Below are positions 1 to 7,685 of a stretch of 32,988 nt of DNA, in pieces (position 1 is the first letter of the stretch; each line of letters opens with the position of its first letter). Position numbers and translations under genes: made by a program. The DNA comes from Paracoccaceae bacterium (GTDB lineage Bacteria > Pseudomonadota > Alphaproteobacteria > Rhodobacterales > Rhodobacteraceae): contig JAKITE010000018.1 of the NCBI GenBank assembly GCA_021648225.1, forward strand, positions 1-32,988, written 5' to 3'. Under the pieces are notes generated by a model that had not been told where the DNA came from, made no database searches, and was given only the letters and a program-made list of their open reading frames with translations.

Positions 1-335
1 CGTAATCGCCAGAATAAGCAACCACCAAGCCAACCAACTCCACGACCTCCTGCCAGACAAATGGACAAAAAAACAATAAACCACCAACCCCACAGGGTAC
101 TTCCCCGAACGCTTACAAATATGCTGTGTAACACGAACAATATTTTCCATTAGTTTTTTTGGATTTTTTAAAATGAGATGATTTATCCGCTGGAAAATAT
201 AACGGACTTCAGCATCGTCCCTGCGGCACATTACAACAAAAGTGTCATTAATATGTCCATTGCCATAAGGCAGTGCATCCAGAAAATCGCCTTCTATCTG
301 AAAATTATCAAATATTTTTTTAGATCATGCTTCAT
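1..335 (-). pseudogene. NahK-like sugar kinase (phosphotransferase family), 5' fragment, frameshifted
   Basis: A good ribosome site (AAGGG, six bases before the ATG at 335) starts a reading frame MKHDLKK that breaks at a run of seven A (complement of the T run at 315-321). One base over, the frame continues as IFDNFQIEGDF, then PYGNGHINDTF, YIFQRINH and LMENIVRVTQH. These are the N-terminal motifs I associate with the aminoglycoside phosphotransferase-like N-acetylhexosamine kinases, which phosphorylate free amino sugars at C1. One base missing from the homopolymer would explain the break, either as a read error or a real mutation. Homology seems to stop near position 110; the remaining codons to position 1 give a hydrophobic, Trp-rich string I do not recognise. 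The gene follows the SIS fragment by about 70 bases on the same strand, so both may come from an amino-sugar operon of another organism. Confidence 0.5.
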
Positions 336-404
336 ACTAAACCCTTAAATTCTCAGGATCAACACAAGCAAACCTGTGTTTTTTCATCTATGCTCGTAAA
401 TCTT

Positions 405-824
405 TTAGCCAACAAATTCGTTGCCGACCTTTCTGGCGCGTTCTGCTTTATCAAGATTTATGCCACGATTTATACCAACCTCAATCAAAATATTCCAGCC
501 CGCTGCAAGATAGACATAATTTTGCAATTCGCCAATATCTTTAACTTTTAATGTCGGAAAAATCGTATCCTCATCAGAAACGGCAATTACAGTCAAGCCA
601 ACGCCATCGACGAGGGTTTCTTTTATTTTTTCGACCTCAGAGTTGAAAGGATTAATAAAAATCACAACATCATCAGGGTTCATGACTTCTTCAATGCCAT
701 GAACCGCATAAGTGCCTTCAAGATAATCACTTTTCTTTCTGGTTATCTCGTTGGTTTTTAGTGTCAGTTCTTCAGCGACACCGTCATTTCGGCCTGCAAA
801 GTAAATTGTTCCGGCATTGGCAAT
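405..824 (-). pseudogene. SIS-domain (GlmS/AgaS-like sugar isomerase) C-terminal fragment
   Basis: The frame is open from the stop at 825-827 down to the TAA at 405-407 and has no convincing start of its own. It reads IYFAGRNDGVAEE, LTLKTNEITRKKSDYLEGTY, AVHGIEEVM, then LAAGWNILIEVGINRGINLD and ends RARKVGNEFVG. This is the pattern of the second SIS domain at the C-terminus of glucosamine-fructose-6-phosphate aminotransferase-like isomerases, which bind phosphosugars; the ALKTNE / E-G-T-Y-A-V-H-G stretch is the usual core. About 130 residues are present against roughly 330 or more expected, so the N-terminal half is missing. The missing part is replaced by the start of mipZ in another frame; the break lies about 806-815. 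Composition is AT-richer than the genes to the right. Family assignment is good; exact substrate is unknown. Confidence 0.6.
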
Positions 825-1012
825 TCAACGCCTTCACGCGCCATGAACTGGCGGCGATTGTCGAGATACCGGAAAAAGCTTTGTTGGCGCAGGTCCAGAT
901 CAATGGCGCCGACCTTTTGGCCTGACATTGCAATGGCGGTAAACAGATGCATGGCAGTGGTGGATTTACCCGAACCGCCTTTCTCGTTACCCAATACAAT
1001 AATATGCGCCAT
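764..1012 (-). pseudogene. mipZ: Truncated MipZ/ParA-type division-plane ATPase (N-terminus only)
   Basis: The 82-residue frame starts MAHIIVLGNEKGGSGKSTTA, containing the deviant Walker A motif KGGSGKST of the ParA/MinD family. It is followed by KVGAIDLDLRQQSFFRYLDNR, a MipZ hallmark. MipZ forms a bipolar gradient from the ParB-bound origins and blocks FtsZ assembly in alphaproteobacteria; full-length proteins are near 270 residues. Here homology stops at ELPMPEQ (about 815), after which the DNA encodes the SIS protein in another frame, and the MipZ frame ends ten or so codons later. The gene is therefore cut off with about 70 percent missing, including the switch and dimer regions. Either a real rearrangement or an assembly join is possible. 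It follows rpmE on the same strand but is separated from it by a terminator. Confidence 0.7.
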
Positions 1013-1022
1013 AGGCCCCCAT

Positions 1023-1054
1023 AAAAAAACGCGCCCCGAGATGGAGCGCGTTTT
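1023..1054 (-). terminator. Intrinsic terminator after rpmE
   Basis: AAAACGCGC (1026-1034) and GCGCGTTTT (1046-1054) form a 9-bp stem with an 11-base loop. On the minus strand the stem runs into a tract of seven T (complement of 1023-1029). It lies 31 bases past the rpmE stop and should end the rplS-rpmE transcript before mipZ. Confidence 0.85.
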
Positions 1055-1084
1055 CTATAACTGATCTTATCGGGTCGTAAAAGC

Positions 1085-1306
1085 TTAGAAGCCAAGACCT
1101 TCGTATTTTTTCTTAAACTTGGAAACACGGCCGCCGGTATCGAGCAGACGATGCGCGCCGCCGGTCCATGCGGGGTGCACTTTCGGGTCGATGTCGAGCA
1201 CCATGGTGTCGCCCTCGGACCCGAAGGTCGATTTCATTTGGTAAATTGTGCCGTCCGTCAGTTTGACGTCAACAAGGTGGTATTCGGGGTGAATATTTTT
1301 TTTCAT
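1085..1306 (-). CDS. rpmE: 50S ribosomal protein L31 (bL31)
   Basis: A 73-residue protein beginning MKKNIHPEYH and containing LTDGTIYQMKST and HPAWTGGAHRLLDTGGRVSK, the typical alphaproteobacterial bL31 sequence. L31 binds the central protuberance of the large subunit and bridges to the small subunit. There are no CxxC zinc ligands, so this is the zinc-free form. The ribosome site TAGGAG is seven bases before the ATG. It is 27 bases behind rplS on the same strand, so the two are one operon, closed by the terminator at 1023-1054. Confidence 0.96.
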   Translation of the reverse strand: MKKNIHPEYHLVDVKLTDGTIYQMKSTFGSEGDTMVLDIDPKVHPAWTGGAHRLLDTGGRVSKFKKKYEGLGF

Positions 1307-1333
1307 AGCATTGCTCCTAACGCAAAATGGCGA

Positions 1334-1708
1334 TTATTTCGCGAGTGGCTTATAATTGGTGTCTTCGGTGATACGCGCAGATTTACCGCGACGCGAACGC
1401 AGATAATACAATTTGGCACGACGCACACGGCCACGGCGCACCACGGTGATGCTGTCGATGTTCGGGGAATGCAGCGGGAATACCCGTTCCACACCTTCGC
1501 CAAACGAAATTTTGCGCACGGTAAATTGCGCGGCAATGCCGGAACCGCCTTTGCGGGCGATACATACGCCCTCATAGTTTTGCACACGCGAACGGGTGCC
1601 CTCGGTTACCTTGAATCCTACGCGGATGGTGTCGCCGGCTTTGAAATCGGGGATGTCTTTGCCAAGCGATGCGATTTGCTCAAGCTCGAGCGTTTCGATC
1701 ATATTCAT
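1334..1708 (-). CDS. rplS: 50S ribosomal protein L19 (bL19)
   Basis: The 124-residue product has the L19 core: PDFKAGDTIRVGFKVTEGTR, NYEGVCIARKG, the FPLHSPNID segment and the C-terminal RRAKLYYLRSRRGKSARI. L19 sits at the 30S-50S interface and contacts 16S rRNA. The frame is open further upstream to 1774, but the ATG at 1708 has AAAGGA a few bases ahead of it and gives the family-typical start MNMIETLELEQIASLG, so I chose it. In many proteobacteria rplS follows rimM and trmD; here the 5' side is a long gene-free stretch, so it probably has its own promoter. rpmE follows in the same operon. Confidence 0.95.
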   Translation of the reverse strand: MNMIETLELEQIASLGKDIPDFKAGDTIRVGFKVTEGTRSRVQNYEGVCIARKGGSGIAAQFTVRKISFGEGVERVFPLHSPNIDSITVVRRGRVRRAKLYYLRSRRGKSARITEDTNYKPLAK

Positions 1709-1975
1709 TTTATCGTCCTTTTGCTCGCCTTTGGTGGCGAAGTTATGCGCATCCGAGAGCTGCTGATCTTCCACTGGGTCTGCATATAGCGCCCATCGCA
1801 GGTCAAAACGACGTTTCTTGATGCCAGTTGGATCACATATCAGCCGTTTGTCGCATCGGAAGGGAGAACCCCGTTTAACAAAACGGCCTGTAAAAAACCG
1901 GCCATGTCAAACCTGCCAAAATGATTCGTTTCAAATGATGGGTTCGACCCGCGCGGTATAGGGCCAACAGCGCTG

Positions 1976-2078
1976 GCAATCAAGGGCTGGTTTGGGTGGG
2001 TTTATTACGGGCTTGTCGTTAAACCGGTATGGCAGCAGGCGTTGCAAAGTGTCAATAATCTGACGCAATCAAGGGCTG
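1976..2078. repeat. 14-bp perfect direct repeat upstream of the ABC operon
   Basis: GCAATCAAGGGCTG occurs at 1976-1989 and again at 2065-2078, 89 bases apart. Both copies are followed within a few bases by GGGTG. They lie before the candidate promoters of the peptide transporter. They could be paired regulator sites or a small duplication. Confidence 0.6.
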
Positions 2079-2107
2079 TAAGGTTCGGGTGCTAAATTGA
2101 AAACTTC

Positions 2108-2136
2108 TTGACAGGTTGCTGTGTTGTGTCCAATCT
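2108..2136 (+). promoter_or_regulatory. Candidate sigma-70 promoter (distal)
   Basis: A consensus -35 TTGACA (2108-2113) is followed, after 17 bases, by a weak -10 CAATCT (2131-2136). It points toward the peptide transporter operon. The poor -10 keeps confidence low. Confidence 0.3.
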
Positions 2137-2255
2137 TAACCAACCGCAAACCAAACCGGAATGCGGCGTAAGTTTTGTAGGGGTATGCGATAATAAATAG
2201 TATTGTGATCTTGCCTGAAGGTCAAAAACCTCCCAGACTTACAACTATTATGCTA

Positions 2256-2284
2256 TTGTCACATCCCCGACACAGTATTGCATA
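2256..2284 (+). promoter_or_regulatory. Candidate sigma-70 promoter of the peptide ABC operon
   Basis: TTGTCA (2256-2261), a 17-base spacer and TGCATA (2279-2284) would start transcription about 55 bases before the start codon at 2347. Confidence 0.4.
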
Positions 2285-2346
2285 TTATGGGGCAAGACGA
2301 ACGGGCCGGAAAAACCGGACCGGAAAAAACAACGGAGAGAAAACAC

Positions 2347-4389
2347 ATGAAACGAATATTACTTGCTGGCGGCGCGCTGATCGCGATGACAGGGGCGGCT
2401 GCTGCTGCAACCTGTCCTGCGGTCACCGTGGCCGACATGATGGGGGTTGGCGCTGGCGCTTTCCCGCAACAATATGAATTGTCGGAATTCCAGTCGCTGG
2501 GTGATTGCACCATAGAATTTTCGGCCAACCCGGCAATTGCCGACCTGAATGGTCAAATTCAGGGTAACCCTGATTTGCCGCCATTGGCAGAGCGTCTACC
2601 ATCCGAACCATTGGTTGTTGCGCCTTATGACGTGATCGGCGCATATGGCGGCACACTGGATATTATTTCCAACGCGACCGAGGCCGGCACATCGGACTTT
2701 ATGTCAATTCGCCACGTAAACCTTGTGCGTTATTCGGATGATTTGCAAACCATCGTGCCAAACGTGGCCAAGGGCTGGGAATGGAACGAAGATTTTACCC
2801 AACTGACATTTTTCCTGCGTGAAGGCCATAAATGGTCAGACGGTTCGCCATTTGGTGCGCGTGACGTTAAATTCTGGTATGATAACCTGCAACTTGATGA
2901 AAACGTAATTGCCAGCCCCAAGGATTATGTTCTGGTTGGCGGCGAGCGGATGGAAGTTGTTGTTGTTGATGAAACAACCGTCCAGTTCAACCTGCCATCG
3001 CCAAAACCCGGTTTGTTGTCGCATTTTGCCAACCATTATGCGCAAGGTTTCCAGCCTATGGGTTTCTTGGGGCAATTCCACCCGGATATCGACCCGAATG
3101 CAGATGCAAACGCACAGGCGCTAGGGTTTGAAAACGGATATGCGGCAATTGCTGCTTATTACGGTTCGTCAGACTGGATGGATACACCAACTCCGATGTT
3201 GGCCAAGCCTGATCTTGTAGCTGGCCTTCCGGCTGCTGCGGCTCCGACTTTGGAAAGCCATATTGTAATTGCTGAATCAACCGAAGGGCGCCGTTTTGTT
3301 GCCAACCCTTATTTCTTTATGGTTGATACAGCCGGTAACCAGCTTCCGTATATCAACGAGCAAGACGAAACATTTGTTTCCGAAACCGAGGTCCGGTTGC
3401 TGAAGCTGGTTAATGCCGAAGTGGATTATAAAACCCAATCGCTAAACCTTGATGATGCGCCGCTATTGCTGGAAAATCAGGAACGTGGCGACTATACGGT
3501 TTCCATTCGTCCGCAAATTCGCACTGGCACATTTGCGTTTAACGTAACGTCGAATGATATGGGCAAGCGGGAATTGTTTGGGGATCTTCGGTTCCGTCAG
3601 GCAATGTCTGTTGCGATCAACCGTGCAGAAATCAACGAAGTAGCCTTCTTTGGTTTGGGCACACCAACACAATACATTCCGTTCTCGCCACTGCCGTCTT
3701 TTGTAACCGATGATATGGTGCAGTCTTATGCGCAGTATGATCCGGTAATGGCAAATGCTCTGCTGGATGAAATTGGCATGGTTGATGTTGACGGTGACGG
3801 TATGCGCGAGTTGCCAAATGGCGATACGCTGGTTCTGAACCTTCAGTTTGCAACGCAAGGCATGTCAGCCAAGCTGGTTGAGCTTGTCGGCCAAGCCTGG
3901 AGCGATGTTGGCGTAAACTCTGTTGTTAAAGAAGTAACAACAGATGAATACCGTTCGGCGCAATCGGCAAACCAGCTTGACGTAACCATGTATGCCAAAG
4001 GGCAGCCATTGGCGGTTATTCTGGGTAATTCCGAATTGTTCACACCCCCGTACGAGAACTATTTCGGAATGCGGACTGCAATGCTTTGGGCTGAATATAT
4101 TGATTCCAACGGCACTGCCGGTGTTCAACCACCAGAATGGGCAGACACAATGGCTGACGATATTGCGGCCTTCCAAGGTGCAATTGCCGGTTCGGATGAA
4201 TCCAATGCGCTGGGCGCCAAACTGGTGCAAGCCATGGTTGATAACCTGCTGTTCATCGGAACGGTTAAAGCGGCTGCGCCGGTTTACCACTCCAATAAAC
4301 TGCTGAACTTCCCCGAGTTCCGGACCGCTTCTTACTCCTACTATTGGGCTTACCCTTACCGTGGGCCACAATGGTCGCTTACTGAGTAA
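2347..4389 (+). CDS. Peptide-type ABC transporter substrate-binding protein (SBP family 5)
   Basis: A 680-residue periplasmic binding protein. MKRILLAGG followed by a hydrophobic stretch ending AAAAA-TCP is a signal peptide. The body has family-5 features: PNVAKGWEWNEDFTQLTFFL, REGHKWSDGSPFGARDVKFW, then DLRFRQAMSVAINRAEINEV. It delivers oligopeptides or a similar solute to the permeases encoded next. It is longer than the usual 500-550 residues: about 60 residues lie between the signal peptide and the domain start, with two cysteines (TCP and GDCTIEF) that could form a disulfide. The frame is open from 2278, but the ATG at 2347 has GGAGAG ahead of it and starts the signal peptide, so it is the likely start. 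First gene of the operon; the substrate cannot be told from sequence. Confidence 0.9.
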   Translation: MKRILLAGGALIAMTGAAAAATCPAVTVADMMGVGAGAFPQQYELSEFQSLGDCTIEFSANPAIADLNGQIQGNPDLPPLAERLPSEPLVVAPYDVIGAYGGTLDIISNATEAGTSDFMSIRHVNLVRYSDDLQTIVPNVAKGWEWNEDFTQLTFFLREGHKWSDGSPFGARDVKFWYDNLQLDENVIASPKDYVLVGGERMEVVVVDETTVQFNLPSPKPGLLSHFANHYAQGFQPMGFLGQFHPDIDPNADANAQALGFENGYAAIAAYYGSSDWMDTPTPMLAKPDLVAGLPAAAAPTLESHIVIAESTEGRRFVANPYFFMVDTAGNQLPYINEQDETFVSETEVRLLKLVNAEVDYKTQSLNLDDAPLLLENQERGDYTVSIRPQIRTGTFAFNVTSNDMGKRELFGDLRFRQAMSVAINRAEINEVAFFGLGTPTQYIPFSPLPSFVTDDMVQSYAQYDPVMANALLDEIGMVDVDGDGMRELPNGDTLVLNLQFATQGMSAKLVELVGQAWSDVGVNSVVKEVTTDEYRSAQSANQLDVTMYAKGQPLAVILGNSELFTPPYENYFGMRTAMLWAEYIDSNGTAGVQPPEWADTMADDIAAFQGAIAGSDESNALGAKLVQAMVDNLLFIGTVKAAAPVYHSNKLLNFPEFRTASYSYYWAYPYRGPQWSLTE

Positions 4390-4410
4390 GTAGATAATTC
4401 TATAAAACCG

Positions 4411-4440
4411 ACCACGGGCATTTTCCGAACTGCCCGTGGT
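4411..4440 (+). terminator. Stem-loop between binding-protein and permease genes
   Basis: ACCACGGGCA and TGCCCGTGGT form a perfect 10-bp stem with a 10-base loop. No T tract follows, so it is more likely a partial terminator or an RNA-stabilising hairpin. Such a hairpin would allow more binding protein than permease, as in other binding-protein operons. Confidence 0.6.
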
Positions 4441-4484
4441 TCAATAAAGCCAAAACGGCAAAAAGTTTCAGGGGTTCAGAATAA

Positions 4485-5489
4485 ATGCTACAATTCTCAA
4501 GATTTGTATTCATCCGTGCAGCATTGGCCATTTTTACCCTGATCCTTGTTTCCTTTATTGTTTTCACCCTGATGGAGATGGTCCCCGGCGATTGCGCCGA
4601 ACGCTATCTTGCTTTTAAAAACTCCCAAGGCTCGGTTATTTCGCTGGCTGATATTGACGCAGAGCGCATCCGTCTTGGCCTTGATCAACCCTATCTGAAA
4701 CGTTGGGGGTTGTGGATATTCAACGCCTTTCAAGGCGAATTTGGCGATAGCTGTATCCAGCGTCTGAATATCAGCCAGCTTTTGGGACAGAAATTCTGGC
4801 TTAGCCTCGGGCTTTGTCTTGCCGCGCTTACCCTTGCTTATGCCATTGCCATTCCGGTTGGCATTCTGGCAGCAACATCAAAAAACGCTACCCTGAATAA
4901 CAGCCTGCGTCTGGTTAGCTATCTGGGGCTGGCACTACCGAACTTTTTGCTGGCACTGATGATCATGCTGTTTTCAACCATGTATTTTGGCAACAGCCTT
5001 ACGGGATTGTTCTCCAAGGAATTCAGGGATGCGCCGTGGTCGTTTGACAGGATGATGGATTTCCTTGGCCATGCGTGGCTGCCTATTTTCATTCTTGGCT
5101 GGTCGGCAACCGCTTTTGCCATCCAGACCGTGCGTGCCTTGATGTCTGATGAAATCGGCAAATTATATGTAACCGCTGCATCGGCGCGGGGGGTTTCGGG
5201 GCGAAGGTTGATGATGCGCTATCCGGCCCGTCATGCGCTTAGCCCGATTATCAACTCGTTGGGGTTTGATTTGAACCGCATATTCAACGAATTGCCGATT
5301 GTGGCACTGATTCTTACCCTGACCGAGGCCGGTTCCTTGTTGATCGAGGCCTTGGCGCGGTCAAATGACCAGCAATTGGCGGGGGCGATTATTTTTATGC
5401 TGACCGGTAGTATCGTGACCATCAACTTTTTGACCGACATAATTCTGGCGCTCACCGATCCGCGCATCCGTCGCAGCATTGTAGGATAG
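4485..5489 (+). CDS. Peptide-type ABC transporter permease, DppB/OppB family
   Basis: A 334-residue inner-membrane protein. An N-terminal membrane segment (about residues 9-32) is followed by MEMVPGDCAERYL, a periplasmic part, and then about five more membrane segments. The coupling-loop motif is ARGVSGRRLMMRYPARHALSP, the binding-protein-dependent permease signature that contacts the ATPases. The protein forms the channel with the product of the next gene. It lies 95 bases after the binding-protein gene, with the stem-loop between, and ends four bases before the next start codon. It carries cysteines in predicted periplasmic parts (GDCAER, GDSCIQR), which is uncommon in DppB. Assignment to the family is firm; substrate is not known. 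Confidence 0.9.
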   Translation: MLQFSRFVFIRAALAIFTLILVSFIVFTLMEMVPGDCAERYLAFKNSQGSVISLADIDAERIRLGLDQPYLKRWGLWIFNAFQGEFGDSCIQRLNISQLLGQKFWLSLGLCLAALTLAYAIAIPVGILAATSKNATLNNSLRLVSYLGLALPNFLLALMIMLFSTMYFGNSLTGLFSKEFRDAPWSFDRMMDFLGHAWLPIFILGWSATAFAIQTVRALMSDEIGKLYVTAASARGVSGRRLMMRYPARHALSPIINSLGFDLNRIFNELPIVALILTLTEAGSLLIEALARSNDQQLAGAIIFMLTGSIVTINFLTDIILALTDPRIRRSIVG

Positions 5490-5493
5490 AGCC

Positions 5494-6687
5494 ATGACCG
5501 AACAAGCAACCACTGCGAGCGTAGATCAAAAAACCAAAGAGGCGTATTTCACCGCCTCGCAGGGGCAGCTGATCTGGCAACGATTCAAGAAAAACAGATC
5601 CGCGCTGATTGGCGCATGGGTGCTTATATTCTTGATTCTATCCGGCATATTTGCGCCATTTCTAACGCCCTATGACGCAACGGTTGCGGGCCGTGACAAA
5701 GATTACATGAATGGCGCACCGCAAATTCCGCAGTTTTGTGATGATAACGGCTGTTCGTGGCGGCCGTTTATTTACACCACTACGCGTGAACGCTCCATGG
5801 CGACCAATTTTCGCTGGGTATCAACAGTGGACGATAGCCTTGATGGGCGACGCTACGTCCAGTTTTTTGTCGAGGGTGCTGAATATCGCTATTTCCGCAT
5901 CAAGGCCAATTTGCCGGGCGAAGCGCTGGATTTTGAAATCCCCGGCCTGAAATTCAACACGCATTTATTTGGCGTAGATAAAGGCATGATCCATATTTTT
6001 GGCACGGATGATTTAGGCAAGGACATTTTTTCGCGAACCCTGACCGCGATCAACACGTCCTTGGCGGTGGGCACAATCGGGGTGTTTATTGCCTTTGTGC
6101 TGGCGCTGGTGATCGGGGGGGTCGCTGGATATTACGGTGGCTGGATAGATTCAATATTACAAATGTTAACGGATACGGTGCGAACGATCCCCAGCATTCC
6201 GTTATTTATGGCTTTGGCGGCCTTCATCCCCGACACATGGAGCGCGGAGGCGAGGTTCTTTTTTATCTCGATGGTATTGGGCCTGATCAACTGGCCCACC
6301 TTGGCGCGACGAATACGAACGCATTTACTGACCGAGCGTAATCAGGAATATGTGCTGGCGGCGCAGCTTTGCGGGGCCTCACCCGGGCATGTGATCCGGC
6401 GGCATTTATTACCCAGCTTTACCAGCTATATTATTGTCGATCTGGTGATTTCATTTCCGTATATGGTGCTGTCTGAAACTGCGTTATCGTTTATCGGGCT
6501 AGGGTTGAAAGATCCGGTGAATTCATTGGGGGTGATGTTGCAAAATGTAACTTCGGCCGATGTTTTGCTGAATTATCAATGGTATTTCATACCGGTAATC
6601 TTTTTCATTATTCTTGTGTTGGCCTTTGTGTTCGTCGGTGACGGATTACGAGACGCAGCCGACCCTTATTCGGATGCCGGCAAATGA
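5494..6687 (+). CDS. Peptide-type ABC transporter permease, DppC/OppC family, with large periplasmic insertion
   Basis: A 397-residue inner-membrane protein, about 100 residues longer than a typical DppC. The N-terminal motif WQRFKKNRSALIGAWVL is the OppC_N segment. After the first membrane segment comes a periplasmic insertion of about 100 residues (roughly 65-165), containing FCDDNGCSW and ending in the family motif HIFGTDDLGKDIFSR. Five further membrane segments follow, with the coupling loop CGASPGHVIRRHLLPS. The long insertion recalls the YejE branch of this family, though I cannot show closer kinship. The start is four bases after the upstream stop, and the stop overlaps the next gene by four bases (ATGA), so translation is coupled. 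Confidence 0.9.
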   Translation: MTEQATTASVDQKTKEAYFTASQGQLIWQRFKKNRSALIGAWVLIFLILSGIFAPFLTPYDATVAGRDKDYMNGAPQIPQFCDDNGCSWRPFIYTTTRERSMATNFRWVSTVDDSLDGRRYVQFFVEGAEYRYFRIKANLPGEALDFEIPGLKFNTHLFGVDKGMIHIFGTDDLGKDIFSRTLTAINTSLAVGTIGVFIAFVLALVIGGVAGYYGGWIDSILQMLTDTVRTIPSIPLFMALAAFIPDTWSAEARFFFISMVLGLINWPTLARRIRTHLLTERNQEYVLAAQLCGASPGHVIRRHLLPSFTSYIIVDLVISFPYMVLSETALSFIGLGLKDPVNSLGVMLQNVTSADVLLNYQWYFIPVIFFIILVLAFVFVGDGLRDAADPYSDAGK

Positions 6688-7685
6688 CGCGATTATTAGA
6701 CGTAGAAAACCTGACCCTGCAATTCAAAACCGACGAAGGCCTGATCACCGCGATTGACGACGTGTCGTTCTCGCTGGATGCCGGAGAGGTCATGGGGCTG
6801 GTGGGCGAAAGCGGTTCAGGCAAATCGGTCACCGCCAAATCGCTGATGTTGTTAAACCCGTCAAACGCGGTTTACGGGCCGGATAGCAAAATCACCCTGC
6901 ATCTGGATGACGGGCCAGTGGATGTCATGGCATTGGCCAAGGCAAAATCAAAAGACAAACGGGTCATTCGCGGCGGCGCGATCTCGATGATTTTCCAAGA
7001 ACCGATGGCCAGTTTTGCTCCGGCGATTTCCATTGGCAACCAGATGGTTGAACAATTGCTAATCCACACGGATATGAACGCCAAACAAGCCACCGAATTA
7101 TCAATTGAAATGCTGGACCGTGTCGGCATTTCCGACCCTTCCAGCCGGTTCAAACAATATGCGTTTGAATTATCCGGCGGTATGCGCCAACGCGCCATGA
7201 TCGCCATGGCCCTTTCCACCAAACCAAAATTGCTGATCGCCGATGAGCCGACCACAGCGCTGGATGTAACCATTCAGGCGCAGGTGATTGACCTGATGAA
7301 AGATCTGGTCAAAGAATTTGGCATGGGCATTGTGTTTATCACCCATGATCTGGGCGTCATTGCCCAAACCGCCGACAAGGTCGCGGTGATGTATCTTTCC
7401 CGCGTCATTGAACGTGGCCCCGTGCGTGATGTTATCCGCAACCCCAGCCATCCCTATACCAAAGGCCTGCTGGCGGCCCTGCCCAGCCTTGATGATCTCG
7501 ACACGCCATTACAAGCCATCCCCGGCGATATTCCGTCACCGCTTGAACGGCCGACCGGCTGTGTTTTCAACACCCGTTGCAGTGCTAAAATTGGTGATAT
7601 TTGCAGCGCTGAGATTCCGGATTTTATCAACATCAATGCCAATCACACCGCAGCATGCCATTTGTATAGCGAGGCCACATCATGA
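6684..7685 (+). CDS. Peptide-type ABC transporter ATPase, DppD/OppD family
   Basis: A 333-residue cytoplasmic ATPase. Walker A is GESGSGKS (41-48), the Q-loop is FQEPMAS, the signature is LSGGMRQR (163-170) and Walker B ends ADEPTTALD, followed by the switch histidine in THDLGV. The C-terminal oligopeptide-transporter extension has the cysteine cluster GCVFNTRCSAKIGDIC, typical of the OppD/OppF group. It powers uptake together with the next gene's product. The start codon overlaps the stop of the permease gene (ATGA), and its own stop overlaps the next start the same way. All nucleotide-binding residues are present. Confidence 0.93.
   Translation: MTRLLDVENLTLQFKTDEGLITAIDDVSFSLDAGEVMGLVGESGSGKSVTAKSLMLLNPSNAVYGPDSKITLHLDDGPVDVMALAKAKSKDKRVIRGGAISMIFQEPMASFAPAISIGNQMVEQLLIHTDMNAKQATELSIEMLDRVGISDPSSRFKQYAFELSGGMRQRAMIAMALSTKPKLLIADEPTTALDVTIQAQVIDLMKDLVKEFGMGIVFITHDLGVIAQTADKVAVMYLSRVIERGPVRDVIRNPSHPYTKGLLAALPSLDDLDTPLQAIPGDIPSPLERPTGCVFNTRCSAKIGDICSAEIPDFININANHTAACHLYSEATS

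Larger units (their letters stand above)
1709..2346. other. Gene-free intergenic stretch between divergent rplS and ABC operon
   Basis: About 640 bases with no convincing coding frame. They hold the leaders of two divergent units: rplS-rpmE to the left and the peptide ABC operon to the right. Visible structure includes the direct repeat at 1976-2078, two candidate plus-strand promoters (2108-2136 and 2256-2284), a small hairpin CCGTTT-AACA-AAACGG near 1871-1886, a GANTC site at 1923-1927 and a short palindrome GGGTTCGACCC at 1940-1950. I could not place a good promoter for rplS. Confidence 0.6.

Noticed and set aside
1709..1774. In-frame N-terminal extension of L19
   Set aside because: The ATG at 1708 has a strong ribosome site and gives the family start; the extra 22 residues do not match L19.
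1151..1789. Plus-strand 212-residue frame over rpmE and rplS
   Set aside because: It is the antisense of two ribosomal protein genes with strong motifs; no ribosome site and no family pattern.
1940..1950. GGGTTCGACCC, looking like the T arm of a tRNA
   Set aside because: No acceptor, D or anticodon stems can be folded around it on either strand.
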